From positions 1 to 64,000 of the forward strand of contig JAKOGI010001334.1 in assembly GCA_029747015.1 (NCBI GenBank): DNA of 64,000 bases, given 5' to 3'. Within the stretch, counting starts at the first letter, position 1. Every line of letters starts with the position of its first letter. Shown piece by piece: positions 45,209-56,958 of the stretch. Under the pieces are notes generated by a model, which worked only from the letters and a program-made list of their open reading frames with translations, was not told the DNA's origin and made no database searches. The position numbers were made by a program, and so were the translations under genes. The stretch is from Carnegiea gigantea (lineage: Eukaryota; Streptophyta; Magnoliopsida; Caryophyllales; Cactaceae).

Positions 45209-46371
45209 CTCCGCACCCCAGGTGCGTAGAGAGCATCAAACAGGAGCAACTTATTTCCTCCTTTCAATGTGAGCCGGTACGTTCCAACACCCAGAACATC
45301 TTCTTCACTGCCGTTTCCCAGCACGATAGATTGTGAACCCACCGGATAGTGGTGAAAGTCCACGAAGCTAGCTCTGTCCCAAACTATATGCTTACTTGCT
45401 TCCGTATCTCTAATCCAATTAGGAAAGGATTTAGCAACTAATGCATGGGAACATACATATAATTCAGGAGAGTAAGTGAAGAAAGGTACCTTCTTCGGCT
45501 CAAGACAATCCCAAGCACAGTGACCTTTCTTGCCACAGTTATAGCACTTCACACGTGCTATCTTTGCTTCTCCATTGCCTTTGGCCTTTTGTTTCTTAGC
45601 CACTCTAGCCTTCGGCCTACCTTTCTGAGAGGGGCGTGAACCTCATTTGAACTGCCTACCTCTAGTGTTCTTGTTGCCTTTAGGCCAATTTCCTTTGGCG
45701 ACAAGAGCCACGTTAGGAGTCCCGAGCATTTTCATGTGCTCCTCCTCCATTTCGAGGTGGCTTTGGATCTGACCGAAGGTTTTCAAATGGTCAGAATGAG
45801 TTAAGACCGTCTTAACCTATTCCCAATGTTGAGGTTCATCAGGGAGAGCCCGAATCACATTCAGGACTTGCTCCCCCTCAGAACTGTCTTTACTAGCAGC
45901 CTTTAGGTCGGGAATTATGCCACTCATAATTCGTAAATGTTCGACTATGGTATGACTGGAATCCATTTTGTACTGCATCCATTTTAGTTGCAAGGTACGA
46001 AGCCTTGTTTCGGATGTCTGTCCAAAACGGATTTTGAGTTGGTCCCACATGTCCTCAGTCGTGGGATAAACCTCAAATTCACCAATCAAATCGTCATGCA
46101 TGTAATACAACATAGTAAAGCATGCTCTACGATCTTTCTTGGCCCAGTCTTGTTAGGCCTGTAAGCTTTTTTCAAACTGCACCGTAGTAGTATAAATAGG
46201 CTTGCCATCTTTATCCTTGTCAGATGGTGGAAACTTGGCTACCATCAAGTGTTCCAACAGGTCTTTTCCTTCCAGAAGATACTGAATCTTCCATTTCCGC
46301 ATGTCATAGTTAGACCCATCTAACTTTTGACTAGTGGACAGTTCAGTGATTATTGCACTGTTAATTACCAT
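45193..46371 (-). pseudogene. Element E gag and protease remnants
   Basis: The minus-strand gag starts at ATG 46371 (MVINSAIITELSTSQKLDG). Stops interrupt it near 46155, 45815 and 45645. Typical segments are LDGSNYDMRKWKIQYLL, WDQLKIRFGQTSE and LRIMSGIIPDLKAA. A zinc knuckle CYNCGKKGHCAWDC follows at about 45500-45545. The protease is in 45193-45603, with its catalytic D-T-G changed to D-T-E at 45400-45408, which should abolish activity. It ends with FDALYAPGVRSCV. Confidence 0.85.
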
Positions 46372-48075
46372 ACCTACAAGTATTAAAAAAAATGGATGTC
46401 AGGCACATTTCTCTAAGCAATTAAATTATTAAAATTTCATCACTCATGTCATATGATCGAAAATTTCACCAAGCTCATAATCATCTCATACAATCATGAA
46501 TTAGAAATTTAAATAATTTAATTACTAAATTTCCATAAGAACTTTATCATATGGACCTCAACAAAAAATCGTTAAACAAATTAACGTTTAAATATCACAT
46601 GGATATTCTTCTATGTAAAACTAATTTACATTTGAATACTAATCTAAACATATATATGAAACAAATTCATATATCACTATTCACTAACTCATATGTTGTT
46701 TGAAATATAAAACGAATTTATATTTCAATGAGGCATGTGATAAATATTAAACATATTAACATTCTGATATCATGTTTACATATTCTAAAAAAAACAGAAT
46801 TAATAGAATGCTATGTGACTCAATTAAAAATTGCCCAACATAATTGAATCAACATGCTGAATTAATATTTAAAACAGTTCGGCCCAAACTGTTTGGCCCC
46901 AAAAAAAAGGGGCTGCTGAAACCCGAGAACCCCAACCCCCTTCCTTTTTATTATTCTAACTAGCATCAACCAACCCCCCTCTAAGCCATAAACCTCTGCC
47001 TCTTACTCTCTCTTCAATACTCCAGGTGTCTCTCTCTCTGCTTCTCCCACAACCCTCGACCTCTTTTCTCTCTCTTCAACCCTTCGAGGGTTTTTGCATT
47101 CAGCACTCAGCCGAGACCTCCACCGCCTGTTGCGACCTTTGTCGCGCTTCCCAGCCAGCCATGGCGCTTTTGGCTCTCCAGACCGGCAGCTAAACCACTG
47201 ACCCAAATGATGGAAAACCCGCCACCTCTTGCCGCCTTTGAAACTCTTTGGGCCCTCTCTACTCGCCTACTGACAAAAATACCACCGCCATAGAGTAGAT
47301 CGGCCGGCGATGAAGCGCCAGAGGCCGACCAATCACCATACGTGCCACCTCTATGGCGGCGCGTGACGTACACGCGCGACTGGTGATGGTGTTTTTGGCA
47401 TAGTTTTGTCCTGAATGAGTAGATCGGCAGAGGTAAGGGGTGTGGGAGGAAGAAAACAGCCGTAAAGTGTTTTCGTTGGCGGCGCGTGACTCACACGCGC
47501 CACCCCTCCTGGGCGGTGCTGATGGGTTCAAGGTAAGTTTCGTCCTCCTTTTTTTTCTTTTAATGTATGTTGGGCTATGAGAGAGAACCGTGAGGTCTGT
47601 GTTCGGATCTTGGGAGGTCGGGTCGAGGCAGTGGGTTGAACAGATCTAGGGTCGGGGTCTCGGGTATCTCATTATGCCAACTAAAATCATCATTTAGCAT
47701 ACATAAATCTGAAAACATGATGTTTTGGCATAATACTTGTATGTCGATTTTTCATGAGCATAAATAAAACACATAGTTCGTATATTATTAGGGCATGAAT
47801 ATGTTTGTATAAATACCTTGCATCATCCGAAATATGTCTCCATCTATTCACACAGAATTTTTTTTTTAATAATATAATTTTTCGAGACATATTAATCAAG
47901 AGAGATTATCATTTTGATACAATTCTCAGAAACAACCATAATTATATGCTCATTTGAGGCATTCTTGCGTAAACAGAATAACAAATTTAACAATTCGTAT
48001 AAACACATAGTTTTGCACATTCAGAATCATGCTCAATTAGAAATAATTATTTTCGGGGCTAGCAACAAGCAAGTG
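46372..48075 (-). other. Element E 5' leader
   Basis: About 1.7 kb between the primer site and gag. The left part (46372-46860) is AT-rich. The middle (46900-47530) is GC-richer and gives short minus-strand ORFs with Arg/Ser/Gly-rich translations, which I regard as chance. An internal CACACGCGCC repeat occurs near 47365 and 47490. No recognised protein. Confidence 0.5.
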
Positions 48076-48089
48076 TGGCTCTGATACCA
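48076..48089 (-). other. Primer-binding site of element E
   Basis: The minus strand reads TGGTATCAGAGCCA, 14 matching bases to the iMet-tRNA 3' end complement, next to the 5' LTR. Confidence 0.88.
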
Positions 48090-48090
48090 C

Positions 48091-48460
48091 TATAGGTAAA
48101 TTTAGGATTACCTGAATGCGGAAGCTCGACTGTCAGGATCTTAAGCTCGCTTGACCGCTATCCACGAATTGGTGGCTTCTAGAGTCACCGAATAGCCACA
48201 CTCCATACCCAAACCTCTAGGGATGGTTAGGGTGTGAGACAGAATGCCAGAGAGATTTAGGGTTGTTGCTTTCTGTTGGTTTTAGCTTGCTGTGCTTGTG
48301 TGTCCTTGATCCATATACACACACCCCCTTTTATAATCACATAATCCTAAAACTGAATCAGGATTTAATGGGCAGATTAATACACAATTAATCCTATGTA
48401 ACTGCCAAATTAATTGGGCGATTATAACCATTAGACCTGTGTGACCGTTACCAGTCAACA
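48091..48460 (-). repeat. 5' LTR of element E
   Basis: 370 bp, TATAGGTAAATTTAGG to CCAGTCAACA on the plus strand. The minus-strand terminal CA is mutated to TA here but kept in the other LTR. Confidence 0.88.
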
Positions 48461-48910
48461 GTTTCTCTTTGTCACTGATTTCTTGATTGAAGAGTTTGTT
48501 TCTTCGGAGTCGCATATTTTTGAAGTCGATTCTACATAATGCCTTGGTAAAATGTTTTCTCTGTTTTTTATGTGATCGTTAGCGTCACTATTACGCTGTC
48601 ACTGTGTTAGATGTAGTTTAGTGTCTCCTTTTGGTTTATGTAGCCGATTTAAAGACTTTCTGTGCTCTTTCCTTCCGCCATTGTAGATTGTTTATGATAT
48701 ATGCTTTCTTTTCGCCCTCCTCGTTCAAATTATTTCCCTGTTTTATAGTATATTTCATTTGTTGCTTATTTTCTAAAGGTGGCTAGCTTAGCCTGCTGCT
48801 TTTACCTTTCTCTGATTTTTGTACATTTACATTTGTTACTGGTCTGATTCCTTCTCTGATCCAATTGCACATATTGCTTGCTTTTTTAACTTTTTTTCCC
48901 TGGATTTTAG

Positions 48911-49028
48911 AATCAGCTCTTCACTTAGTGCTGAGGCTGAGAGGAGGTGGATATGGAAAGCTAAATTATCCCCCAACTCTACTGGCTCTGGCCCGCAAAT
49001 ACAAGCAGGACAAGCAAGTTTTCGATAA
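48911..49028 (+). pseudogene. Exon 3: ubiquitin residues 64-76 plus start of L40
   Basis: After TTTTAG, AATCAGCT completes Glu64 and reads SALHLVLRLRGG. GYGKLNYP replaces the usual I-I-E, so there are about five extra residues, then PTLLALARKYKQDK matches L40 (PSLMALARKYNQDK). VFDK stands for ICRK, losing the first zinc Cys. By phase with exon 4 (which starts G-TGC) the exon should end after GATAA at 49028, but the next two bases are AC, not GT. Confidence 0.85.
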
Positions 49029-49341
49029 ACATACACTTTTGGTCATTTTGCATGTATAATGTATATATGCCGATATTATGACATCATAATCCGTGAATAT
49101 CTACATTAAGGAAATCAGGGCCATTGATTTTGCAATGTTATCGGTTTTCTATTTCCCGTTCAAAAATCAAAATCTTCTTACATGGATTTCTTGTTCGTAC
49201 TATATAGCAAACTGTTGTTGCCAATGTATTTGGAGCACTTGAAAGGGTTAATTCTGTGATTTTGTGATTGTATTTGGAGCACTTAAAAGGCTCACGGCCG
49301 TATTTTATTATTATTTTTGGGTTGAGATGGGACTAATTGCA
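49029..49341 (+). other. Intron 3, 5' part
   Basis: AT-rich intron sequence. TGTATTTGGAGCACTT occurs twice (49225 and 49269), 44 bp apart, as a small tandem duplication. Nothing else was seen. Confidence 0.5.
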
Positions 49342-49587
49342 TGATAGCTTCGCAAGGTGAAATTAGAGATCAAGAGATAGAGAGAGAAGAAGAAGAGGAG
49401 AAAAGATGGAAAAGAGGGGAATTCTCATTCAAAAATCTCCTCCTTACAATTGCTTTCAATGCAATATAACAGTGCAGCCTAGCCGACAACTGGCCTCCAC
49501 CCCCTAACCAACTTCTAACGGATTCCCTCCTTTAAGGGCATGTGCTGGGCACGTGGTTTATTTAATTAAATCACTCAGCATATATCA
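49342..49587 (-). repeat. 3' LTR of element F
   Basis: 246 bp, TGATAGCTTCGCAAGG to CAGCATATATCA on the plus strand. Confidence 0.95.
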
Positions 49588-49615
49588 CTGCCTTCCCCTT
49601 TTGAAAAGCTTGTCC

Positions 49616-50850
49616 TCAAGCATCTAGATTGAAATATTGAAATTTGGCTTCAATATCAGAATACAACTCCCATGTAGCCTCTTCCTTTGGCTTGTTCGAC
49701 CATTGAATTAATAGGTAGACCACAGCTTTGTTACCCTTTTTCCCCAACTTCCGAGCAAGGACAGCCACAGGTTCAGCAGCCAACAAGCCAGCCTCATCTA
49801 TGTCGGGTACTGCCCCCAACATGGTAGGAGTAGCTCCCACGTGTTCTTTTAACAGAGATACATGAAAAACAGGATGAATTTTAGCATGCACAGGAAGCTC
49901 CAACTTGTAAACTTGGGCTATCACAGGAAAGGGTCCGAAAAACTTAGGTCCCAGCTTCTGATTCCTTCTGAGAGCTAGAGAGTGCTGCCTGTAGGGCTGT
50001 AATTTGACATACACCCAAGTTCCTACTTCCAGCTGCTTTTCACTCCTATGTTTGTCAGCCTGCTTTTTCATCCTCTGTTGAGCTCGGTGTAAATGATACT
50101 TTAGCATCTCTATGCATTCTTCCCTGGCCTTCAAACTCCTATCTATTGCTTCCACAGAACTGTCCCTAGCCACATACGGAACATAAAGGGATGGTGGTTG
50201 GCCATATACCACTTCATAGGGAGTAAGTCCAATGGCAGAATGCCAATTGGAATTGTACCACCACTTGGCCAATGGTATCCATAGGGACCAATCCTGAGGT
50301 CTCTCACCTGTCATGCACCTTAAGTAGCTTTCCAACCCTCTATTAACCACCTCAGTTTGACCATCACTCTGGGGGTGGTAAGCAGTGGAAACGTGTAGGG
50401 TCGTGTGTTGAAGTCTAAAGAGCTCCTGTCAAAATTGGCTGACAAAGATTCTGTCTCTGTCGCTGACTATAGTTTTAGGAACCCCATGGAGCTTAAAAAT
50501 ATTATCAAAGTAAAGCTGGGCCACAGTCACAGCAGAGAAAGGGTGAGATAAGGGAAGGAAATGGGCATACTTGCTTAATCTGTCCACAACCACCAAGATA
50601 GTGTCCTTTCCTTTAGATTTAGGTAAACCCTCGATAAAGTCCAAAGATACATCCACCCAGATAGCTCCCGAAATAGGCAATGGCTGCAGTAACCCTCCAG
50701 GGGCAGAAAGGTCTGCTTTGTACCTTTGGCAAATTTGACATTCCCTGACAAAGTTTCTGACCTCTCTGCTGAGACCCTTCCACTAAAATAGACAGGCTAC
50801 TCTTTTGGTAGTTACAGCTACCCCAGAATGCCCCCCCAAAGGCTGAAGCA
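49616..50850 (-). pseudogene. Element F integrase with chromodomain-like C-terminus
   Basis: Minus strand. The HHCC end FVRECQICQRYKA is near 50730-50770. The core is in 50429-50680 (DVSLDFIEGLP, ILVVVDRLSKYAHF, TIVSDRDRIF). A stop follows near 50428, then the Glu motif TAYHPQSDGQTEVVNR near 50340-50400 and the C-terminal part 49616-50350. The last 40 residues (LIQWSNKPKEEATWE) resemble the chromodomain of chromoviral integrases, which would direct insertion to heterochromatin. Catalytic D, D and E are all present, but the reading frame is cut by at least two stops. Confidence 0.85.
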
Positions 50851-50858
50851 TGAAAAAA

Positions 50859-52416
50859 TTAAATAATTTGAGTATGCAATCCAACACCATCTCCTACCAC
50901 CAACTTCCCATTCCGGTATAACAAACCTTGAGAGCAGGAATATTTGGGTACAGGTTCTCCATTCTTCAGCTTACTAATAATCTCCTGTACCTTGCTGTCA
51001 TTTTTCGAAGATTGTTTGACATCTTCCAATAGAGTAGCATGGATTAAAGAGGTGGAGATTGCTAGCAACTGTGCTGCAGGTACTCGGGACAGCCCATCTG
51101 CTACTACATTCTCTTTTCTTTTCTTATAGCAGACTTCATAATCATACCCTATGAGCTTGCTTAGCCACTTACTCTGAAAGGCAATAGTAATTTTCTGTTC
51201 TATTAAGTACTTCAAGTTGAAATGATCTGTTTTGATGATAAAGTGCCTGCCCAGCAAGTAGGGTCTCCATTTCTCCACTGCCAGCACCACAGCCATGAAT
51301 TCCTTTTCATAAGTAGACAATGTTTGGTGTCTGGGAGACAGAGCTTTGCTTAGATATGCTATGGGATGAGATTCCTGCATAAGAACAGCCCCAATACCTC
51401 CACCAGGAGCATCAGCTTTCACTACAAAGGTCTTTGTGTAATCAGGTAAGGCCAACATAGGTGCTGAAGTCATAGCTTTCTTGAGACTCTCAAAGGCTGC
51501 TTGGGCTTCATCACTCCATTGGAATGAGTCCTGCCTGAGAAGGGCTGTCAATGGCCTGCTGATCATCCCATAATGTTGAACAAATCTCCTGTAGTACCCT
51601 GTCAGCCCCAGAAAGCCCCTTAACTCCTTAATGGTTTTGGGCACTGGCCACTCCCTCATAGCTGCAACCTTCTTGGGATTAGTGGAGACCCCATGGATGG
51701 TGATAATATGTCCCAAATATTCCACCTGAGTTTTGCCAAGCTACATTTGCTCAGTTTGGCAAAAAGTGTATGCTGTTTGAGGACCTCAAAAGCTGTTCTC
51801 AAATGGCGTAAATGCTAATCGTAACTGGGGCTGTATATCAAGATGTTATCAAAGAACGCCATTATAAACTTCCTCAGATAAGGTTTAAAGATATGATTCA
51901 TGAGCGCCTGAAAAGTTGAGGGTGCATTGGTCAATCCAAAAGGCATAACAAGGAACTCATAATGACCCTTATGAGTTCTGAAGGTTGTTTTAGGCATATC
52001 CTCAGGGTACATTCTTACTTGCCAATACCGACATCATAGGTCAATCTTGGAGAAGTATGCAGCCCGAAAAGTTCATCTAGTAACTCTTCTACTACAGGTA
52101 TGGGAAATTTGTCCAGAACAGTGTGCTGATTGAGCTGCCTATAGTCTACAAATAATCTCCATGTACCATCTTTCTTCTTGACTAAGGCAATTGGTGATGA
52201 ATAAGGGCTTTGTGAAGGTTTAATAATTCCAGCCTCTAGCATTTCCTTGATAGTCTGCTCTATTATATCTTTTTGTAGAGCTGGATATCTGTAGGGTCTT
52301 ACATTGATAGGGGAAGTTCCTTCCTTAAGGACAATCCTGTGATCATAGCTTATGTGGGGAGGTAAGGAGCTTGGCTCCTCAAAAATTATAGCATATTCCT
52401 GCAACAATTGCCCCAA
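50859..52416 (-). pseudogene. Element F reverse transcriptase and RNase H
   Basis: Minus strand. RT begins before 52416 with RPYRYPALQKDIIEQ and DGTWRLFVDYRQLN. A frame break near 52013-52060 precedes [26 protein letters not shown]. The catalytic FxDD is FFDN (51845-51856), so the second active-site Asp is lost. A second break near 51740-51815 precedes EYLGHIIT, the RT thumb, and RNase H (KADAPGGGIGAVL, STYEKEFMAVVLAVEKW, LGRHFIIKTDHFNLKYL) in 50859-51725. Confidence 0.88.
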
Positions 52417-52452
52417 CCTAGGCTCTCGTTCTTCACTCTGTAGGTGGGTGGT

Positions 52453-54084
52453 TTATGATGATACAGGAGTAATGTGAACTGTAAATAGTTGGACTGCACT
52501 ATTAAAAAGCCTAGGCTTCTTGCCAACAGCCCACTTCACCTCCTCCCTACTTTGGCCCTGTAGTAGATGCCTCCTCCCTTTGTAAGAAAACTCCATAGTC
52601 AGATTCTCAAAGTTCCAAAGAATGGATCCCAATGTAGAAAGCCATTGTACTCCCAAAATCATGTCACAACTTCCTAGAGGGACAATATAGACATTAGTTT
52701 GACAGTCCATACCCTCCAGTGCCCACATAAATCCCTTACACATCCATTGACACTGTAGTTGAGCTCTATCTACTATAGCTACCACCAATGGGGGAATTTT
52801 TTGTAGGTCACATTTTAGTTTCTTTGCTGTGGTCACATCCAGGAAGTTCTGTGTACTCCCTGAGTCCACCAAAATGTGTAGAACTTGAGACCCCACTTTT
52901 CCTGTAACTCTCATGGTTTGAAAGGAGTTCATTCCTTGTAATGCTTGCAGAGATATTAGGGGTTGTTCATTTTCATGCATTAAGAGATCACCACTGCCCT
53001 TTGTGCTTTCTTCTTGTCTCCCATCACTACTCATTTCTTCTACTACGTCCAACCTGTAGACCTGACCAGCACATTTATGCCCTGGATAATACTTTTCATC
53101 ATAAAAGAGGCACAGGCTATTGGCCCTTTTCTTATCTATCTCCTTAGAAGTCAAAACTCTCCTGGGTTTAGAGGTAACAGATCCAGTACTGGATGCTGTA
53201 CTTCTGGGACTAAATGGTGTGCCAGGCATAGTGTTTCTTGAGGAGTATCTTTGAGAGGGAGGCTGCACAGCACTGCTAGTTGAACCCCTGTAAGAATTAA
53301 AACTCCTCATGATAAAAGGGGGTTTGTCTAGGATGGGTTTAGTCCTTCTTGCAATAGAAGCCAGAGTAGCCTCTTACAATTTGGCTAAACAATAGGCCTC
53401 ATGTAGGTTAAAGGGTTTAAACATTCTCACAACACACTGTATTTCCTCATTCAGGCCACTTTAAAAACAGCTAACAGCTTGGTTAACTGATAAGTCGACT
53501 CTATTAATCAATACATCAAATTGCTCCTGATACTGAGCCACACTTCCCAACTATTTAAGTTTCACCAATTCAGCCATAGGGTCATCAAATGGGCCCATTC
53601 CAAACCGAGCTACAATAGCATTTTTATAGTTCTCCCATGAAGGCCAAATTCCTATGGCAAACTGCTTCATAAACGACTGGTGCCATACTAGTGCTCTCCC
53701 AGATAAATGTATGGTTGCTACTTTTACCTTCTTATTCTCAACAATTGAATCCAATTCAAAAAACTGCTCACATTTATAGACCCAGCCTTGAACATCTTCC
53801 CCCTTGAACTTAGGGAAGTTAATGCGAGAGAGTCTAGACAGATAATTACCTCCCGGTGTCCCGATGTCCGCTGCCTGGTTGGTCAATTGCATCACCTGCA
53901 TGCTTAATCCAGTGATTAACTCCCTAAGCTGTGCATGAGCCATCTCATGAGTCTCTCTTTGGGCTGTCAATTGTCCTTGAATTTGTTCTGCCTGGGAATT
54001 GATTTGTCCCTGTAGATCATCAATGGACTGCTGCAGCTGCTGTTGAACATCATCAATTCGGGGCATTGCGTTTTGCTGGAACAA
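52453..54084 (-). pseudogene. Element F gag and protease
   Basis: Minus strand. Gag starts at ATG 54084 (MFQQNAMPRIDD) with a Gln-rich coiled coil, then INFPKFKGEDVQGWVYKCEQFF. It is stopped at 53551 and twice more (near 53461 and 53376) before continuing into 52453-53310. The nucleocapsid region keeps C-x-FYDEKY-PGHKC. Protease has ILVDSGSTQNFLD (DSG at 52856-52867) and the DMILGVQWL flap region. A stop near 52453 separates it from RT. Confidence 0.85.
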
Positions 54085-54141
54085 TAATGGTGCTCACTGA
54101 CTGATACTTATAGGCCGAGAATAGCCTGCTCTGATACTAAT

Positions 54142-54387
54142 TGATAGCTTCGCAAGGTGAAATTAGAGATTAAGAGATAGAGAGAGAAGAAGAAGAGGAG
54201 AAAAGATGGAAAAGAGAGGAATTCTCATTCAAAAATCTCCTCCTTACAATTGCTTTCGATGTAATATAACAGTGCAGCCTAGCCGACAACTGGCCCCCAC
54301 CTCCTAACCAACTTCTAACGGATTCCCTCCTTTAAGGGCATGTGCTGGGCACGTGGTTTATTTAATTAAATCACTCAGCATATATCA
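54142..54387 (-). repeat. 5' LTR of element F
   Basis: 246 bp, the partner of 49342-49587. The adjacent minus-strand ATTAGTATCAGAGC is the primer site. Confidence 0.95.
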
Positions 54388-54865
54388 TTGCACTTGGATT
54401 TGTTAAAGATGGATGAAAGAACATGCATATTTCTTTTTTTATTTTTATTTTTGGGGCGTTTTGGGTGGGGTCAAACATGCATGTTCAACAGTTAACTGCT
54501 AATTAGGTACCCTATCTTGCTAAGAAACTTAGCAGGTACTTGTTCTAAAATTAAACACGAATGGGTAATATTAAGTTTGCATAAACTCAAGGTCGATGCA
54601 ATCATCAAACTTTAAACTGATCGCATTCAGATACAAACACACAAATTTAACCAAGCTCATATGCTACGCTGATAGTCATGCATATCACACTGTTTGATGG
54701 AGAAGGGAAAGCTGCATTTGCATACAGGTGCCCAATGTAGTATTGGTTTCTTCATCTTCTTTTCTGTTAGATGCTTATTCATCCAAAATACGAGAAGTAA
54801 TTGCTATGATCATATTCTATACTGTTTGATGCTGCTAATTCACCTATATATATACTGTCTATCAG
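54388..54865 (+). other. Intron 3, 3' part
   Basis: AT-rich intron sequence ending CTGTCTATCAG before exon 4. No gene; the short ORF at 54694-55056 runs across exon 4 in the wrong frame. Confidence 0.55.
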
Positions 54866-54932
54866 GTGCTATGCTCGGCTGCCGCAGAGGGCAACCAACT
54901 ATCGCAAGAAGAATTGCGGACACAACAATAAG
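54866..54932 (+). pseudogene. Exon 4: L40 zinc-finger region
   Basis: G then [20 protein letters not shown] aligns with L40 [20 protein letters not shown]. The third zinc Cys is Tyr. Canonical AG before and GT after (54933). The leading G requires a two-base overhang from exon 3. Confidence 0.85.
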
Positions 54933-55382
54933 GTACTTCCCATACTTTAATTTCTTCTACTTGATTAGACCCTATGATGCATGTAAATTAAGTATATGTT
55001 ATAAGGGTAGATCTGTTCATTTTCTTCATTGCACACTATTATTGCTGTTATTTTGACTCAGGATTACTACATTTTGTTGTTTTGTGAAGGCGTTCATTCA
55101 ACTCATTCGTATTAATGCGTAGACTGCCTTTAGTGTGGTGAGGTAGCTTAGGATGATTAACATAAAAAAAGATAGTTCATTGAATTAAGGATGATCCAAG
55201 GGGTGAAGGGAATCTTTGAGGGACATAAATCCTAATTCAACTTCTTCTTTATTGCCCAGACTCAAATACCTGTTTCAAATATATATGGCCTTATCAAATA
55301 CTTGCTGATTTATATTTATTTCAAATTAAGGCATGTGCTACATAGACATCCTAAGTATTGCGGATGTTCAGTATACATCAAC
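54933..55382 (+). other. Intron 4, 5' part
   Basis: AT-rich intron sequence up to element G. TCAAC at 55378-55382 is the left target-duplication candidate. No gene seen. Confidence 0.5.
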
Positions 55383-55619
55383 TAAAGAAATATCAAAGAA
55401 ATTTATGTGGTAGATTAGGGCTTAATCACGATGCCCTTTCTTTCTTTTTCTGTCTCTGTTCCACGGCTTCCTCATCAACTTTATATATACATCCAACAAC
55501 CTTAGCTAACCTTAGCATGCAAGCCAATGTACCGTAGTATACAAGAATTAGGAAACTAGGAATAAAATAAATACAATAATCTCCAACGAGAACATATTAA
55601 AATATTTTATTTCCTAATA
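55383..55619 (-). repeat. 3' LTR of element G
   Basis: 237 bp. The plus strand runs TAAAGAAATATC...TTTCCTAATA. The minus-strand start is TATTAGG, so the usual TG terminus is altered in both LTRs. Confidence 0.9.
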
Positions 55620-55626
55620 CTCCCCC

Positions 55627-56958
55627 TCAAGTTGGAGCATGTAAGTCGACCATGCCCAACTTGCTTTTCAGGTATTGAAACTGGCGCTTCCCAATAGCTT
55701 TCGTAAATATATCTGCCGGTTGCTCCTTTGTACTAACATGAGAGAGAGTGAGAATACCCACTGCAAGTTTTTCACGAACAAAATGGCAATCAATTTCTAT
55801 ATGCTTTGTGTGTTCATGAAAGACAGGATTTTTAGCTATGTGCAGGGCTGCCTGACTGTCGCAAAACAATTTCATAGGCTGCTTAAGAAAAACCCCTAAG
55901 GAGGCCAAGAAAGTTCTCAACCAAACCAACTCACTAGTAGAAACCGTCATGGAGCGATACTCAGCTTCAGCAGATGACCTGGAAATTGTGGCTTGCTTCT
56001 TAGTCTTCCATGAAATAGGCAAACCTCCAAGACGAACAAATACCCGGTCAAAGACCGTCGGGAAAGTAGACATGCACCCCAGTCGAAGTCACAAAAACCA
56101 TAAAGACGGAGATCAGCATGGCCTTGAGAAGAATGCCCAACCCAACGGTCCTTTGGGATAGCATAGCATTCTGCGAGCAGCTTCCATGTGTTCTTCCCTG
56201 GGAGCCTGCATAAACTGGGACAATATGTGCACCGCATACACTAGGTCGGGCCGTGTAATTGTAAGGTATATCAACCTCCCAATCAACCTAGGATATCTGG
56301 TAGTATCCTGCAACAATCGTCCATCTGCTAGAGCTAGTTTGTGATTTTCTTCAATAGGAACTCAGCTGGTTTGGCTCCCAAAACACCACACTCATCTATG
56401 ATTTCCAGGGCATACTTACGTTGACACAAAAATAGACCTTGGGATCCACGTGCCACTTCAATTCCCAGAAAATACTTTAGCGGTCCAAGATCCTTAATGC
56501 TAAAGCATGCATGCAAATAAGCTTTAAAGTCCTTACATACCTGAGCATTATTGCTCGTCAGAAAAATGTCATCGACATACACTAGTAAGGCCATAAACAC
56601 CTCTTCCTTTCGATAAAAAAACAACGAATAATCTGCATAACAGCGAACAAAGCCATACTCACACAGTATTGAGGAGAGTTTGGCAAACCACTGACGAGGC
56701 GCCTGGCGAAGTCCATAAAGAGACTTTTTCAGCTTGCACACCTTGTTCTATCCTCGAGTAGCAAAACCGGGGGGCATCCACATATATACATCTTCTTCAA
56801 GATCTCCATGAAGAAAGGCGTTATTTACATCCATTTGCCACGGCAACTGCCAAGAAACATCGCACACTGGTCATCTTGGCCACCAGAGCAAATGTTTCAT
56901 TGAAGTCAAATCCTTCAATTTGGTGATCCCCACGTGTCACCAACAGAGCCTTATAACG
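55627..56958 (-). pseudogene. Element G RT and RNase H
   Basis: Minus strand. RT is open at 56334-56741 (CKLKKSLYGLRQAPRQWF, YVDD at 56568-56579, KDLGPLKYFLGIEVARG), with a stop just upstream in [12 protein letters not shown] (near 56745) and frame breaks at 56750-56950. Pieces at 56113-56316 (YPRLIGRLIYLTITRPDLVYAV) and 55627-56073 (RNase [50 protein letters not shown]) complete it. The YVDD and RNase H acidic residues look intact; frame breaks inactivate the ORF. Confidence 0.87.

Larger units (their letters stand above)
49342..54387 (-). mobile_element. Ty3/gypsy chromovirus-like element F in intron 3 (antisense)
   Basis: 5046 bp with two 246-bp LTRs (49342-49587, 54142-54387) and a perfect 5-bp duplication TTGCA (49337-49341, 54388-54392). 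The LTRs differ at 6 of 246 positions, all transitions. iMet-like primer site at about 54130-54141 (one mismatch) and purine tract AAAAGGGGAAGG (minus) beside the left LTR. Small size, short LTRs and a chromodomain-like C-terminus fit the Reina-type chromoviruses. All proteins carry stops or frame changes. Confidence 0.93.

Noticed and set aside
47003..47531. Minus-strand Arg/Gly/Ser-rich ORFs in the leader of element E
   Set aside because: They overlap each other in different frames, have no motif, and lie in the noncoding leader between primer site and gag.
54694..55056. 120-codon plus-strand ORF over exon 4
   Set aside because: It reads exon 4 out of frame with the L40 zinc-finger sequence and is otherwise intron.
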